This document shows, one piece after another, positions 32,141-42,852 of a stretch of 64,000 nucleotides of DNA. The stretch's first letter is position 1; each line of letters starts with the position of its first letter. Source of the stretch: Serripes groenlandicus (lineage: Eukaryota > Mollusca > Bivalvia > Cardiida > Cardiidae); assembly GCA_031761405.1 (NCBI GenBank), contig JASEVX010000003.1, forward strand, positions 15,304,973 through 15,368,972, given 5' to 3'. The notes beneath the pieces were generated by a model, which searched no databases, was not told the DNA's origin, and saw nothing but the letters and a program-made list of their open reading frames with translations. The position numbers were made by a program, and so were the translations under genes.

Positions 32141-33654
32141 ACACATGAACTGATTATATCCTACGTTTACGTACTAACAACTTGTCGTAGATCTGTGGCT
32201 TTTAGTACAGACTGAAAAGTGAACATTAACACTTGATAGATTCACCGTACGCTTTTAATAGAGACATCATCGGAATATAATGAACAGTCGCATCTAAATA
32301 AGTCACTGAAGCAGATACAATAACATTTAATATCAGCATGATTTGACTAAAATTGTTTCTGTGTATATTCTAGCAAAACGCTTTGCTTTCCTCTAAGGAA
32401 CATACCTATAGTTTTTAAAACTAAGTCACAAAATCAGATTGAGCTTAATTATATGTTAATCATGTGTACTTCATACGTTTATGTGACATATAAAAATTAC
32501 AGCGGTAACTTGAACTCGAAAGGGACGCATATATCATTTCGAGTGATCGACGTATTCGAGTGATAGCTGGATGTATGCTATAATCATGTACGTACTGTCG
32601 TCATTCATTTACACTTAAGTGCTTTCTGTTAAAATTGAGCCAGTGATAAAATCATATCAAGAAAACAGTACAGCAGCAGTTTCCAAAGACAGATCCTTTC
32701 CAGGATATGGTTCGGGTGAAACATTATATTCCAAGGCGCCCATGTTCGAGTAACTGCACGTAAACTTTATGTTAGTACGTACTTAAAGGACGCAGGTAAC
32801 GAGTTCTATATAAATAAAATAATTAGCGTCATATTCTCGGAGCCATAAACATATAGTAGTCATAATTTTCATTCTTAACGCATAGATCATAACTAGACTG
32901 CATGTTTATGCATGTTTATGCATGTTTATTGTGATATACAGAGTTCACAAAAATCGATTAAGGGTAAGGAATAATAAACACAAAAACAGTCACCTTAATT
33001 TGATCAATTTACTGAAGCAATGGCGGGTTTTAATTAGCGTTGAAATGTTCATTATCTGAAACGCATTCCACATGTTTGTTGTTAAACAAAGTGATTTAAA
33101 ACAGAACAAATATTTACATAGTTCTGTGGCTGCTCTTGAAGAATCCTGTCTTTGAAGTATCTGCAAGTTCTTTGTGAATGATCACGATGGTAATAGTTAT
33201 GTGTTCCACCGTTCTCTGTACCCGGGCTATGTATGCATAAGATATATGATTCCCTGGGCAATCTCGTACTCATGAATAATGTATGAGGTGAAATGCAACC
33301 GCTTGATTGGCAGCATGACACAAACCTCATATGATACGAAAAGTACAGTGTAGCAACGGAGGAAATCGTGGTGCAAGCTTTACAAATTGCCCAGGGTATC
33401 ATATATTTTAATATCTATAGGTGCTACCTATTTACGAAAAAAACCGCAAGATAATTATAAACATAAATTAAAGAGCATACTTTGGCCATAAAACAGGATT
33501 TATAAGTAATTGACTAGACAATATTAATGTTAATGTTATGTTTCTTGCATTATCAAAACATATTTGAAATTCGTATTGCTATCGTCCATTATTACGAACA
33601 GAAAATAATAAGGTAAAGACTTTCAGAAAATCAAGGAATACATTTATAATGAAG
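32141..33654. other. No recognised feature; one minus-strand open stretch
   Basis: A+T-rich, unique-looking. A 106-codon Cys-rich frame on the minus strand (33082-33402) is non-repetitive but has no motif I recognise and no convincing splice context. Three tandem 'catgttta tg' units at 32900 are trivial. Confidence 0.35.
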
Positions 33655-33708
33655 GAGGTTAAAACATGAGGGCCAAGATGATCCTTAATCGATCACCTGC
33701 ATTATGGT
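33655..33708 (+). repeat. Solo 5' end of the 'agggcc..tcgctcacctg' dispersed repeat
   Basis: 'gttaaaacatgagggccaagatgatccttaatcgatcacctgca' is a diverged match to the start of 47308-47850 and 56234-56965. The 142-bp body units are absent. Confidence 0.5.
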
Positions 33709-33814
33709 AAAGTAGTAAATAGATCAGCCCTTTTCTGATGCCACCTGGCGACTGCCGTTTTCAACCAGTCAATATAACTGGAACAAATTATGTAAGGGGT
33801 CACATTTCTGCTAA

Positions 33815-33930
33815 ACCCTTTCCCTATTAGAGATGGTTTCTAAGGCCTTTGCAACAGAAAGATAGTCGCCAAAAGAACAATTGCTCCTCATGAGAAAGTT
33901 ATCCTTTTGCCACAATGTTTGATAAATATT
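33815..33930. mobile_element. MITE A fragment
   Basis: 'taaaccctttccctattagagatgg' and hairpin 'gaacaattgctcctcatgagaaagtta' followed by 'ccttttgccacaatgttt'. Confidence 0.6.
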
Positions 33931-35230
33931 TATACTTTGAATGGGTGAGTCAATAGCTCATGTATAGGAATTTTGGGTCTTTCATGTTGATACCACATAT
34001 TTTTCGGGAAACGACGTCGCTCCATTGACGTTACGCCAAGATGAAGTGTAACGGATTTGACGTCACGTCTTTCTTTGGCTACGATACAGTCAAAATTTAG
34101 GTTCGGGCGTAAGAAGACTTATGCGGTCGTTTTTTTGGAGAACGGGAAAACATATTTCTTACAGAGTTCCATTTAGTTTTAACTTTTCGTACAATCGTTA
34201 ATTCCCATATAACATAGCACTTTAATGATTTTAAATATCGATTTAAAAAAAATGATTAAAAAGACGACAATAATTTTCAATCCGTGTTTCGTCTCATTTC
34301 ATACATATCCAAAATATCGATTTTTTTTTTTTTATTAAAAGGACGACAATAATATTTAATCCGTGTTTTTCGTCTATTTTATACATACCCAAAATGGCGG
34401 GGCCCCATGATTTGGCCAGTTTCATTTCAAAAAGCTTCATTGGTTATTGAAAAAAATAAATAATAATTATCTTACACCTGTTACCTATGAACGAAAAAAC
34501 CCATTTTAGGTTCGCTTGATAACACATTTCTTGAAATCGTTTAATAAAACTTTATATAAAATGACAACTCATGTCAGATCCTTTACTAGTATATAATTAT
34601 ATAAATATTTTAATTGTTTATATGAATATTTAAAAACGTATATTGATGTAGTTTATTACAAACATAATGTGTTGCAATATCAAGAAAACAATAAACACAA
34701 GTGCATCGAATTAACTAATAACTTATTGTCAATAAACACGCACGTGATACTCATTTCCGGTGAAAGAATATGCTAGTTTTATGAGGTACATCTAAAAACG
34801 GATTACCTGTAAGCCCAATTATAGTTTTGGATTGCATGTTAATTATGTTCTTTCATGTTTAATTAGAAAAGATTCGTGTAGACCGGAACGTCAAATAGAT
34901 GGCGTTGCCTTTATCTGTTTGGTTGGAATACTATCCATAGTGCGATTAAGATCGCTGTAGATCACGATCATCCCGCGCATCGGCATAGAATGTTTCACAG
35001 AATGTTTAAGGCAACAACTGACACACAGCGCGAAATTAAATCAGATTGTTGTTATGCAAAGCCAGACCCTTATCTACACCTTTCGTAAATACGCTGAATT
35101 ACCGCTTTATGCACGACTCATACGTATCTTTGAAAAGTGTGCCAGAACTTATATATCTTGAACATTGTTCCAGAACTTGTATATCTTGTACATTGTACCG
35201 CAACGATTATAGTCAATACTGGTCTTGTGC
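33931..35230. other. Unique-looking DNA with one short tandem duplication
   Basis: At 34238-34395 a ~78-bp segment ('attaaaaagacgacaataattttcaatccgtgtttcgtct..tatccaaaat') is duplicated in tandem. Elsewhere nothing supported. Confidence 0.5.
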
Positions 35231-35414
35231 CATAATCCGGGTCGACACATTCCGTCTCAGGGGGATAGAGGTATGGAGTAATGATTCATGAAACTGAAAA
35301 TCCACAGGAGGCGAAAAATGTCTGCCCGTATTAGCCTGAAGCAGCATGCTTAGTCTGATCCGGGTCGATACTTTACGCAAAGTCCACAATGTTGGTTTCC
35401 TCGTGGGACGGCTC
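35231..35414. mobile_element. MITE D copy, left part missing
   Basis: Begins inside the element at 'aatccgggtcgacacattccgtctcagggggatagagg' and ends 'ggtttcctcgtgggacggctc'. Confidence 0.83.
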
Positions 35415-35585
35415 AAATGTTTTACTACATGGAGGACAATGTAGATCCTGATTGGTTTGTTTGATGGCTAGACTGATCTGAGTCGTGTATGGACACACAG
35501 TCCCGAAGTTCGAAGTGCATGACCCATGCAAACTTTTGAAAATGTTTTCCTGACGTTCTGTCTTTATGTTACACCAAAGGAATGC

Positions 35586-35800
35586 GCCGTGCCGATTGGT
35601 TAGCGTCGGGGATTTGGAACCGAGCTACCCGGGTTCGATCACCAGTCGCTGCGCGAAGGGAATGGTGGAGTGTCCTTAGGCAAGGCGTATTTTCTAACCT
35701 AGTACTGGGTTGTTTACCCTTGGATCATTAATAAGTGAACTGTCGCCGTGATATAACTGAAATAATGATGGAAACGGCGTAAAACCCGAAAATAAAAATA
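35586..35800 (+). mobile_element. SINE G copy with tRNA-like head
   Basis: Head 'gccgtgccgattggttagcgtcggggatttgg' (A-box region), B box 'GGGTTCGATCACCAG', body 'ggtggagtgtccttaggcaaggcgtattttctaacctagtactgg', end 'gtcgccgtgatataactgaaataatgatggaaacggcgtaaaaccc'. Confidence 0.83.
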
Positions 35801-36517
35801 GAACAAACTTTATGTTACACCACTTCCAATGAAGCTACCGTGTTTGAAAAAATATAGTATTACATTGTGTTTCTTTCCTTCGTTTGATAAAACATTAATT
35901 ACCGGTACATGTTGACCTAAGATGAACCAACAACAGATTAATTATTCCTCTGTCTGGCACATGTCGGTGCAATTAAGCCTAGCGTTAGACTCTAATGAAC
36001 CATAAAGTAAAACAACACCGCCCACCTACACGCGGCACCTGAATTCATCAGATTTTGAGAGTTATATCCATTACTTTCTCTTCTGCTTTTCTCATTAAAT
36101 GTTGTAAAAGTAATGATCGTTTTACTACCTATGCAAGTACAACGGAAAGCTACATGTATAAAGATACATGTATATGTAATAATTACATCTATTCTTGCTC
36201 TAAGAAAACAAAACGTATGAAGATTTAAAAGTAATGCAGATCTAGGCATACGCACAGTTGGATCTAGTTATGAACAGTTCGCAATTTATTTAAAAAAAAT
36301 ATAAACAAAGACTCCTGTAATAATAGTATTGTCCATTTCGCTCAGAAACTTTGGATGTACAGGTGTATGAACACGTCCATGGGAGAAAGTACAATGTGGT
36401 CATTCTGAACAGTATAGGGCAGATCAAGTTGCCTATACCCAAAGTTATGTCATGACTAAATGGTCCGCTCGTTTTGTCCTCATAGGTTTCGTCGCTTTTG
36501 TTATTTTGCTTTGTTTG
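35801..36517. other. No recognised feature
   Basis: A minus-strand open stretch (35992-36255) includes 'gttttgttttcttag' as a possible acceptor, but no motif supports a gene. Confidence 0.35.
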
Positions 36518-36727
36518 AATGGTGTTTTACGCCGCTTTCAACAATTTTTTGAATGGCCAATCTAATTAATCTGTCGTGGCCGAGTGTCTATCGCCGGGCG
36601 TCAGGGGTTCGATCCCCATTTGCTACGGTAATGGTTGAGTGTTCATTGGCAAGGCAAATTTCCTAGCTTTGCATTACTGTTGTCGTAATTTAATTGAAAT
36701 AATGTTAATAACAAATAAATAAATAAA
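36518..36727 (+). mobile_element. SINE G-related copy next to a SINE C scrap
   Basis: 36518-36550 ('ggtgttttacgccgctttcaacaatttttt') is a minus-oriented SINE 3' end. 36570-36727 is a tRNA-like head 'tcgtggccgagtgtctatcgccgggcgtcaggGGTTCGATCCCC', body '..attggcaaggcaaatttcctagc', and tail (aaat)n. Confidence 0.7.
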
Positions 36728-36830
36728 AGAACTATTGTACTTTTCCAACATCATCTTTAGATATCGTCTGCTATGAAGTCATGAACGACGTTAACATCGT
36801 TGAAAGCGAAACTATTTTATAATGGTAAAT

Positions 36831-37075
36831 TATTTGATTGATTGGAATATTCGCCGTTTACAAATGTACTTCAGTTATATCACGGCGGACAGTTCCCCTA
36901 TCGTTTTGTCCTAGCTTTCTCGCACCAGGAATCCACGCAATTCTTCCCATGCAACGGGCTACCTACCCGTGTGGACTATTTAATCCATTGGTGTACGGCT
37001 TTTGTCAATCAACGGAAAACATAAAATTGCCTAGCCGATGTTTAAACTAACGCCCTCTTGATAAAGTGCTTAAAC
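36831..37075 (-). mobile_element. SINE C, diverged copy
   Basis: Tail 'ttgattgattgg' at 36832, 'cacggcggacagttcccctatcg', 'tctcgcaccaggaatccacgcaattcttcc', 'tccattggtgtacggcttttgtcaatc' in SINE C order. The B box is decayed. Confidence 0.7.
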
Positions 37076-37111
37076 TTATGCTTAATTAGTGTTATAAACG
37101 TATTACACACA

Positions 37112-37145
37112 CACATATATTATATATATATATATATATATAAAT
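37112..37145. repeat. (TA)n microsatellite
   Basis: Pure TA run of about 25 bp next to a short (CA)n. Confidence 0.9.
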
Positions 37146-37561
37146 GCAAACCGTAAAACACGCATCGTGCAATCTAATAAAGTATTTAACAATGCTTCAT
37201 GAAGCATCTTATATGTGAGCCACAAGACTGCTTTGAAGCTCCCAAGGTAAGACAGTATACTTATCTTACAACAAAGTAGGTACGTTACCAATTAGTCCAT
37301 CTTTACTACTTGCAGTGAAATGGGTTATATATCTATCACGACTGGTCTGTTCAATGTGCCTTTAATTATAAAGGAACATAACGATGCTGTTCTGACACAT
37401 GTGTTGTATCATATTATTATGGAACTTATGTTTAACCATTATACCTGAACCGATATCATCAACCCTGAACGTCGACATGTTTGTACAAATCTATAGACTA
37501 GTTTTTACTAAATATTGATAAAGGTAAAGTAAAGTTCCAAATTGAATATGAGGAAATTAAT
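37146..37561. other. No recognised feature
   Basis: Nothing supported. Confidence 0.4.
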
Positions 37562-38535
37562 TGGTTGATTGATTGATTTTAGGTTTAATACCATTTTCAA
37601 CATGTTTTCCTGTGCGCTTCCTGGCTTTCTAATACCAGTACTTCACACAACACACTTTCTAATACCAGTACTTCACACAACACACTTTCTAATTCCAGTA
37701 CTTCACACAACACACTTTCTAATTCCAGTACTTCACACAACACACTTTCTAATTCCAGTACTTCACACAACACACTTTCTAATACCAGTACTTCACACAA
37801 CACACTTTCTAATTCGAGTACTTCACACAACACACTTTCTAATACCAGTACTTCACACAACACACTTTCTAATACCAGTACTTCACACAACACACTTTCT
37901 AATACCAGTACTTAACACAACACACTTTCTAATACCAGTACTTCACACAACACACTTTCTAATACCAGTACTTAACACAACACACTTTCTAATACCAGTA
38001 CTTCACACAACACACTTTCTAATACCAGTACTTCACACAACACACTTTCTAATACCAGTACTTCACACAACACACTTTCTAATACCAGTACTTCACACAA
38101 CACACTTTCTAATACCAGTACTTCACACAACACACTTTCTAATACCAGTACTTCACACAACACACTTTATAATACCAGTACTTAACACAACACAATTTCT
38201 AATACCAGTACTTCACACAACACACTTTCTAATACCAGTACTTCACACAACACACTTTCTAATACCAGTACTTCACACAACACAATTTCTAATACCAGTA
38301 CTTCACACAACACACTTTCTAATACCAGTACATGTACTTCACACAGCACACTTTCCAAGCAACTGTTAGCTTATCCACATCGACTGTTAGCCGAACGGTG
38401 GAAAACGAATGACGTTTGACACAGTGACTGCTGTCAATCGTCAAAATGAATGTTGGCCGAGCATGGTTTCGAACTCACCTCCTGATTGATAGCCCGCGTT
38501 GCTACAGAGTAAGCTCCCGGTGCTCGGCAGTGTTA
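37562..38535 (-). mobile_element. SINE C copy with massive internal 30-bp expansion
   Basis: The 3' tail side begins 'ttgattgattgattttaggtttaataccattttcaacatg' (37563). The tRNA-like head side ends '..ggccgagcatggtttcgaactcacc..gcccgcgttgctacagagtaagctcccgg' (38455-38521), so both SINE ends are present around 37626-38350. In other copies the same position holds a single 'ctttct(c)..accagtactccacacaaca'; here it is repeated about 24 times. The insertion has grown from ~300 bp to ~970 bp. Confidence 0.88.
37626..38350 (+). repeat. 30-bp minisatellite within a SINE, about 24 copies
   Basis: Unit 'tttctaataccagtacttcacacaacacac', extremely homogeneous (mostly 0-2 changes per unit). The period of 10 codons keeps one frame open on each strand (plus 37569-38369), a repeat artefact. 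Confidence 0.97.
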
Positions 38536-38573
38536 TGAAGTATTAAGTAGTACTTGTAAGGTGATGCGCAAAT

Positions 38574-38829
38574 GATCCGTCCCGCGAGAAAACCAACATT
38601 ATGGCTTCTACGAAATGTATCGACCCAGATCAGCCAGTCCGCGCAGACTGATCCGGGCCGATACATTCCGTCTCAGGGTGATAGAGGTATAGAGTAACGA
38701 TTCCTGAAACAGAAAATCCACAGGAGGCGAAAAGTGTCTATCCGGATAAGCCTGCGCGGCACGCTTAGACTGAATCGGGTCGATACTTAACGCAGAGTCC
38801 ACACTGTTGGTTTTCTCGCGGGACGGCTC
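38574..38829. mobile_element. MITE D copy
   Basis: Ends gatccgtcccgcgagaaaac and gttttctcgcgggacggctc. Nearly identical to the 25575 copy at the termini. Confidence 0.88.
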
Positions 38830-39282
38830 ATACCGTACAACAAAATTAAGGTTACAGACAACAGAATAAACTATAAAGAAAATGCAGCCATTTTTCATTT
38901 ACTTGAGGATTAGAAAATTACTATATTGATAAAATCCAAGGAAGAAGAGATACAATACATCAAATTTAAATAGAACATAACTTGTTTCTTAATTATTAAA
39001 TATCTTCTTGACAAATTACTAAGAAATTTAACTATTTTACGAAAATAAAGTTACAGAACAGTTTTTTCATTGATCAGTCATTGTCATAAACTGCTTTAGG
39101 CCTCTTGCAGACATCAAGTTATGAGTAAATGGTCATTACACGTGGCATTCGCTCGTTTATGTTTTCTCCAATTTCGTATTATTAGGTTTGATATTAGCAT
39201 GTCGCCTCAAGCGGTTACTGCTACGATCTTTTACCCGTTTCCCAAGTTCTCCTTTTTCATAATGGTGTATATACTCTATTAC
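38830..39282. other. No recognised feature
   Basis: A+T-rich. Nothing supported. Confidence 0.4.
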
Positions 39283-39463
39283 CTCTTTCAGCGCCAAAGG
39301 CAATATTGAGGTTTTTGCAAACAATACTGATCCAGGCGAGTCAGCTCGTAACGAGCTGTCTCACCTGAAATCAGCATTGTTTGCCTTTTAGTTATCAAAA
39401 TAGTCCAGACCTTTATTATATGAGAAATGGGGACGCCCGATTTTGAACATGGAAGAGTCTACT
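39283..39463. mobile_element. MITE B copy cut by MITE A
   Basis: Left end CTCTTTCAGCGCCAAAGGCA, hairpin 'cgagtcagctcgtaacgagctgtctcacctg', then 'gaacatggaagagtctact' up to the internal TTAA at 39464, where MITE A begins. The expected B right end is absent after MITE A, so it was lost. Confidence 0.85.
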
Positions 39464-39467
39464 TTAA

Positions 39468-39690
39468 CCCTTTCACTCATATAGACGCTTTCTGACGCCT
39501 CTGCAGCAGACAGCTTTTTGAAAACATATTGACAAAAGAAGAAATTGCACAAAACGTGCAATTTCTCCTTTTGCCACAATGTTTTTCAACTTTTAGTCAT
39601 AGGTTATCCATTCAATTATGGAGACTTTCTATGTTTTGACAAAATACGTTCAAAGTCGTCTGCTGCAGAATTGTCGTATGAGGGAAAGGG
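39468..39690. mobile_element. MITE A, complete 223-bp copy (inverted) with TTAA duplication
   Basis: TTAA at 39464-39467 and 39691-39694. Ends CCCTTTCACTCATATAGACG and ..GTATGAGGGAAAGGG. The target TTAA was part of MITE B. Confidence 0.93.
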
Positions 39691-39727
39691 TTAAAGAAAA
39701 AATACTTTCATTTATTATGGTCGTCCA

Positions 39728-39796
39728 TTTTCATGTTTTGATGTTTCCAAGTCGTCGTCTGCTGCCGATTTACTGTACGTGGGGCAAAGTTTTGAA
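39728..39796. mobile_element. MITE A fragment (right end)
   Basis: 'gtcgtccattttcatgttttgatgtttccaagtcgtcgtctgctgccgatttactgtacgtggggcaaag'. Confidence 0.55.
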
Positions 39797-39798
39797 AG

Positions 39799-40279
39799 CC
39801 TTTCCCACATGAAGACGCATTTTTATGCCTTTGCAGCTAGCGACTTTTGTAAAACATTGTGACAAAATGGATAATTCTCATCATGAACAAGTTCTCTTAT
39901 TGCAACCGTGAATGTGTTCAACTCTTTTCAATAATTAAACTTTTCCTTTTGTATTTTTTCCACAATTTTGCCGCGATGTTTTCAAAGTCGTCTGATTCAT
40001 ACATGAGCCGTCCCCCGAGAAAACCAACATTGTGGACTCTGCGTAGAGGATCGACCCGGATCAGGCTAAGCATGCCGTGCAGGCTTACCCGGATAGACAC
40101 GTTAAGCCTCCTGTGGAGTTTCTGTTTCTAGAATCATTACTCTATCCCTCTGATACGAAATGTGTCGGCCCGGATCAGTCTGCGCGGACTGCGCAGGCTG
40201 ATGTGGGTCGATACATTACGCAGATGCCACAATGTTGGTTTTCTCGCGGGACGGGTCATTTGTTGTATGTTGGAAAGAG
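39799..40279. mobile_element. MITE A copy interrupted by MITE D
   Basis: Left part 'CCTTTCCCACATGAAGACGC..gacttttgtaaaacattgtgacaaaatgg..gatgttttcaaagtcgtctg' to 40004; right part 'tttgttgtatgttggaaagag' (40258-40279) then TTAA (40280-40283). The D element sits between. Confidence 0.8.
40005..40257. mobile_element. MITE D copy inside MITE A
   Basis: Ends gagccgtcccccgagaaaac and gttttctcgcgggacgggtc, opposite orientation to 7661. Its insertion splits 'cgtctg.....ttgtatg' of MITE A, so it is younger than that copy. Confidence 0.9.
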
Positions 40280-40283
40280 TTAA

Positions 40284-40950
40284 ATACTCATATTTTCAGA
40301 AACAAACTTACGATAAAAGTTGTACTTATTTAAGTTTTGAATAGATAAAAGAATGAGTTAAAATCAGTGCCGGAAAAAGAAAAATTGTTCGCTACGAGCA
40401 ATAATATATTTTCCAACAACGTTTTCAAAGTGTTTCTGCACCGGGGAAAGGATAAGGAACACTTTTCACAGTAAAGACAACGCATTGAGACATCTCCGGA
40501 CACAATGCTTACCTTCTTTTAATAAATGTATCTGTTTATAAACTTTAAATTGACATATGTCACACGTACACCTATTTAGATGAAGTGTGTGCTGTTAACC
40601 TGCATAATGGAACAGTCCATTAGTTGTCTATTGGTTGTAGGATTGTCTTGTGAACATAGAAGATGTACGTGTAATGTGAAGGCACACTTGACGGACGCTT
40701 GTTGATGAATGTTGGCACGTTACCATTCCCAAACGTTCTGTAATTTGTTCGTTCATTTGTAGTGTGTTGAGTGGAAAACATATATCTCTGGATTATTATT
40801 TGTGGTGGGATTTTCTTTTTACAGGTCAAAGCAGGTATGTTATTATTTTTATTTTCATTTACAATTCTCATAATTAAAATTTAAGATTTCTTATACGTGA
40901 CATTTCAATAAACGAGATATTGCAATGCAGAAGACGAATGTAATAAATAT
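40284..40950. other. No recognised feature
   Basis: A weak MITE A scrap at 40375-40450 ('gaaaaattgttcgctacgagcaataatatattttcc'). Otherwise A+T-rich. Confidence 0.35.
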
Positions 40951-41439
40951 GTCTGTCTCTCTTTTACTCTTTATATCTGCCTGTCTGTATGTATGTATGT
41001 CTATCTGTCTGTCTGTCTGTCTGTCTGTCTCTCACTCTCTCTGTCTCTCTCTCTATCTCTGTCTCTCTCTGTCTCTCTCTCTGTCTGTCTCTCTCTGTTT
41101 CTGTCTCTGTCTCTCTCTCTGTCTCTCACTTACTCTCTCTCTCTCTATCTCTCTGTCTCTCACTACTCTCTCTCTCTCTCTCTCACTCTCTGTCACTTAC
41201 TCTCTCTCTCTCTCTCTCTAACTCTATCTACTATCTCTCTCTCTCTCTCTCTCTAACTCTCTCTTACTCTCTCTCTCTTACTCTCTGTCTCTCACTTACT
41301 ATCTGTCTCTCTCTGTCACTCTCTGTCACTTACTCTCTCTCTCTCTCTCTCTAACTCTATCTTACTCTCTCTCTCTCACTCTCTGTCACTTACTCTCTCT
41401 CTCTCTCTCTCTCCTCATCTCTCTCTCTCTCTCTCTCTC

Positions 41440-41518
<79 letters not shown>
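40951..41518 (+). repeat. (CT)n / (GTCT)n microsatellite
   Basis: Begins with tandem GTCT, changes to CTCTCT with interspersed 'cactta', and ends in pure (CT) of about 75 bp. Polypyrimidine on one strand. Ser/Leu/Val frames here are artefacts. Confidence 0.97.
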
Positions 41519-41521
<3 letters not shown>

Positions 41522-41984
41522 AAAATCTATTTGGAATTATAAACATTCGATTTTGTGTATATTTCATGTTTTATGTGTTTTGTATTGTATATATTACTAT
41601 GATTTATTGTTCGAAAAGAAACTATGTAATTTAAGTCGGCAGTCTTGTTGAACTATAATAAATAAAGTTAACAAAATGTTGTAAATCTATGAAATCTGGA
41701 CAATTATAATTTTGAGAACAGGCGGAAATGGTGCGTCACATTTTATAGGCATTCTTTCCTCCTTTCCCCCTGATGTTCACATAACGTCTGCTACTGGGAC
41801 ATCAAAACCGAATGTATCCGGAAAGCAATTCTTACAGCTCAAATATTTGCGGAGTTTGCAGTAGATGACCTTTAACTATACATCGCGAGCATTGGCTACA
41901 AGTAATATATTGTAGAAAGGGTATGATATACGTTCCCGCATGAAAAGGCGATTCTTTACAAAGTTCCTTAAGATAACTTTATGA
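41519..41984. other. A+T-rich stretch, nothing recognised
   Basis: 'actataataaataaagtt' near 41650 resembles a polyadenylation region but no gene leads into it. Confidence 0.3.
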
Positions 41985-42440
41985 ATGTAAAATATTAGCG
42001 TACCGAGTTTTTGTTTCATGAAGAATTTTAGCGTACCGAGTTTTTGTTTCATGAAGAATTTTAGCGTACTGAATATTTGTTAAATGAAGAATTTTAGGCG
42101 TACTGAATATGTGTTAAATGAAGAATTTTTAGCGAACTGGATATTTGTTTAATGAAGAATTTTAGCGTACTGAATATTTGTTAAATGAAGAATTTTAGCG
42201 TACTGAATATTTGTTAAATGAAGAATTTTAGCGTACTGAATATGTGTTAAATGAAGAATTTAGCGAACTGGATATTTGTTAAATGAAGAATTTTAGCGTA
42301 CTGAATATTTGTTAAATGAAGAATTTTAGTGTACTGAATATTTGATTCATGTAGAATTTTAGCGTACTGAATATTTGATTCATGTGGAATTTTAGCGTAC
42401 TGAATATTTGTTAAATGAAGAATGTTAACGTACTGAATAT
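41985..42440 (+). repeat. 33-bp minisatellite, about 13 copies
   Basis: Unit 'gaagaattttagcgtactgaatatttgttaaat' with length variants from single-base indels. Confidence 0.93.
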
Positions 42441-42652
42441 CTTTATGGAACAGAATCGACATTTTAATTTCAACTTTAGCATGCACAGCTCATAGTTGAT
42501 ATGTACAGATATACCTTGAGTAAATCTTAAGACAATAGAATAATTGAAAAAATAGAAGAAATCGTCCTACATATATACAGATACAATATTATACAGTGTG
42601 AAAATCCAATGAGCCTAATAGGCATACGTGTATGTTGATTTACTCGTGCATA

Positions 42653-42852
42653 NNNNNNNNNNNNNNNNNNNNNNNNNNNNNNNNNNNNNNNNNNNNNNNN
42701 NNNNNNNNNNNNNNNNNNNNNNNNNNNNNNNNNNNNNNNNNNNNNNNNNNNNNNNNNNNNNNNNNNNNNNNNNNNNNNNNNNNNNNNNNNNNNNNNNNNN
42801 NNNNNNNNNNNNNNNNNNNNNNNNNNNNNNNNNNNNNNNNNNNNNNNNNNNN
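42653..42852. other. Assembly gap (200 N)
   Basis: Exactly 200 N, so the size is probably a placeholder. It falls at the edge of the ~55-bp array. Confidence 1.

Noticed and set aside
37569..38369. 266-codon open frame and minus-strand partners
   Set aside because: Translation of the 30-bp array within a SINE.
7622..40344. Recurring frames with 'RKPTLWTLRKVSTRI' or 'NVSARISLRGL' peptides
   Set aside because: They are translations of conserved blocks of MITE D, in both orientations, with no stable start or end. The DNA hairpins explain the conservation.
41985..42440. CRISPR array
   Set aside because: Units are contiguous tandem copies without unique spacers, in a eukaryotic context with no cas genes. 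The same applies to the other arrays.
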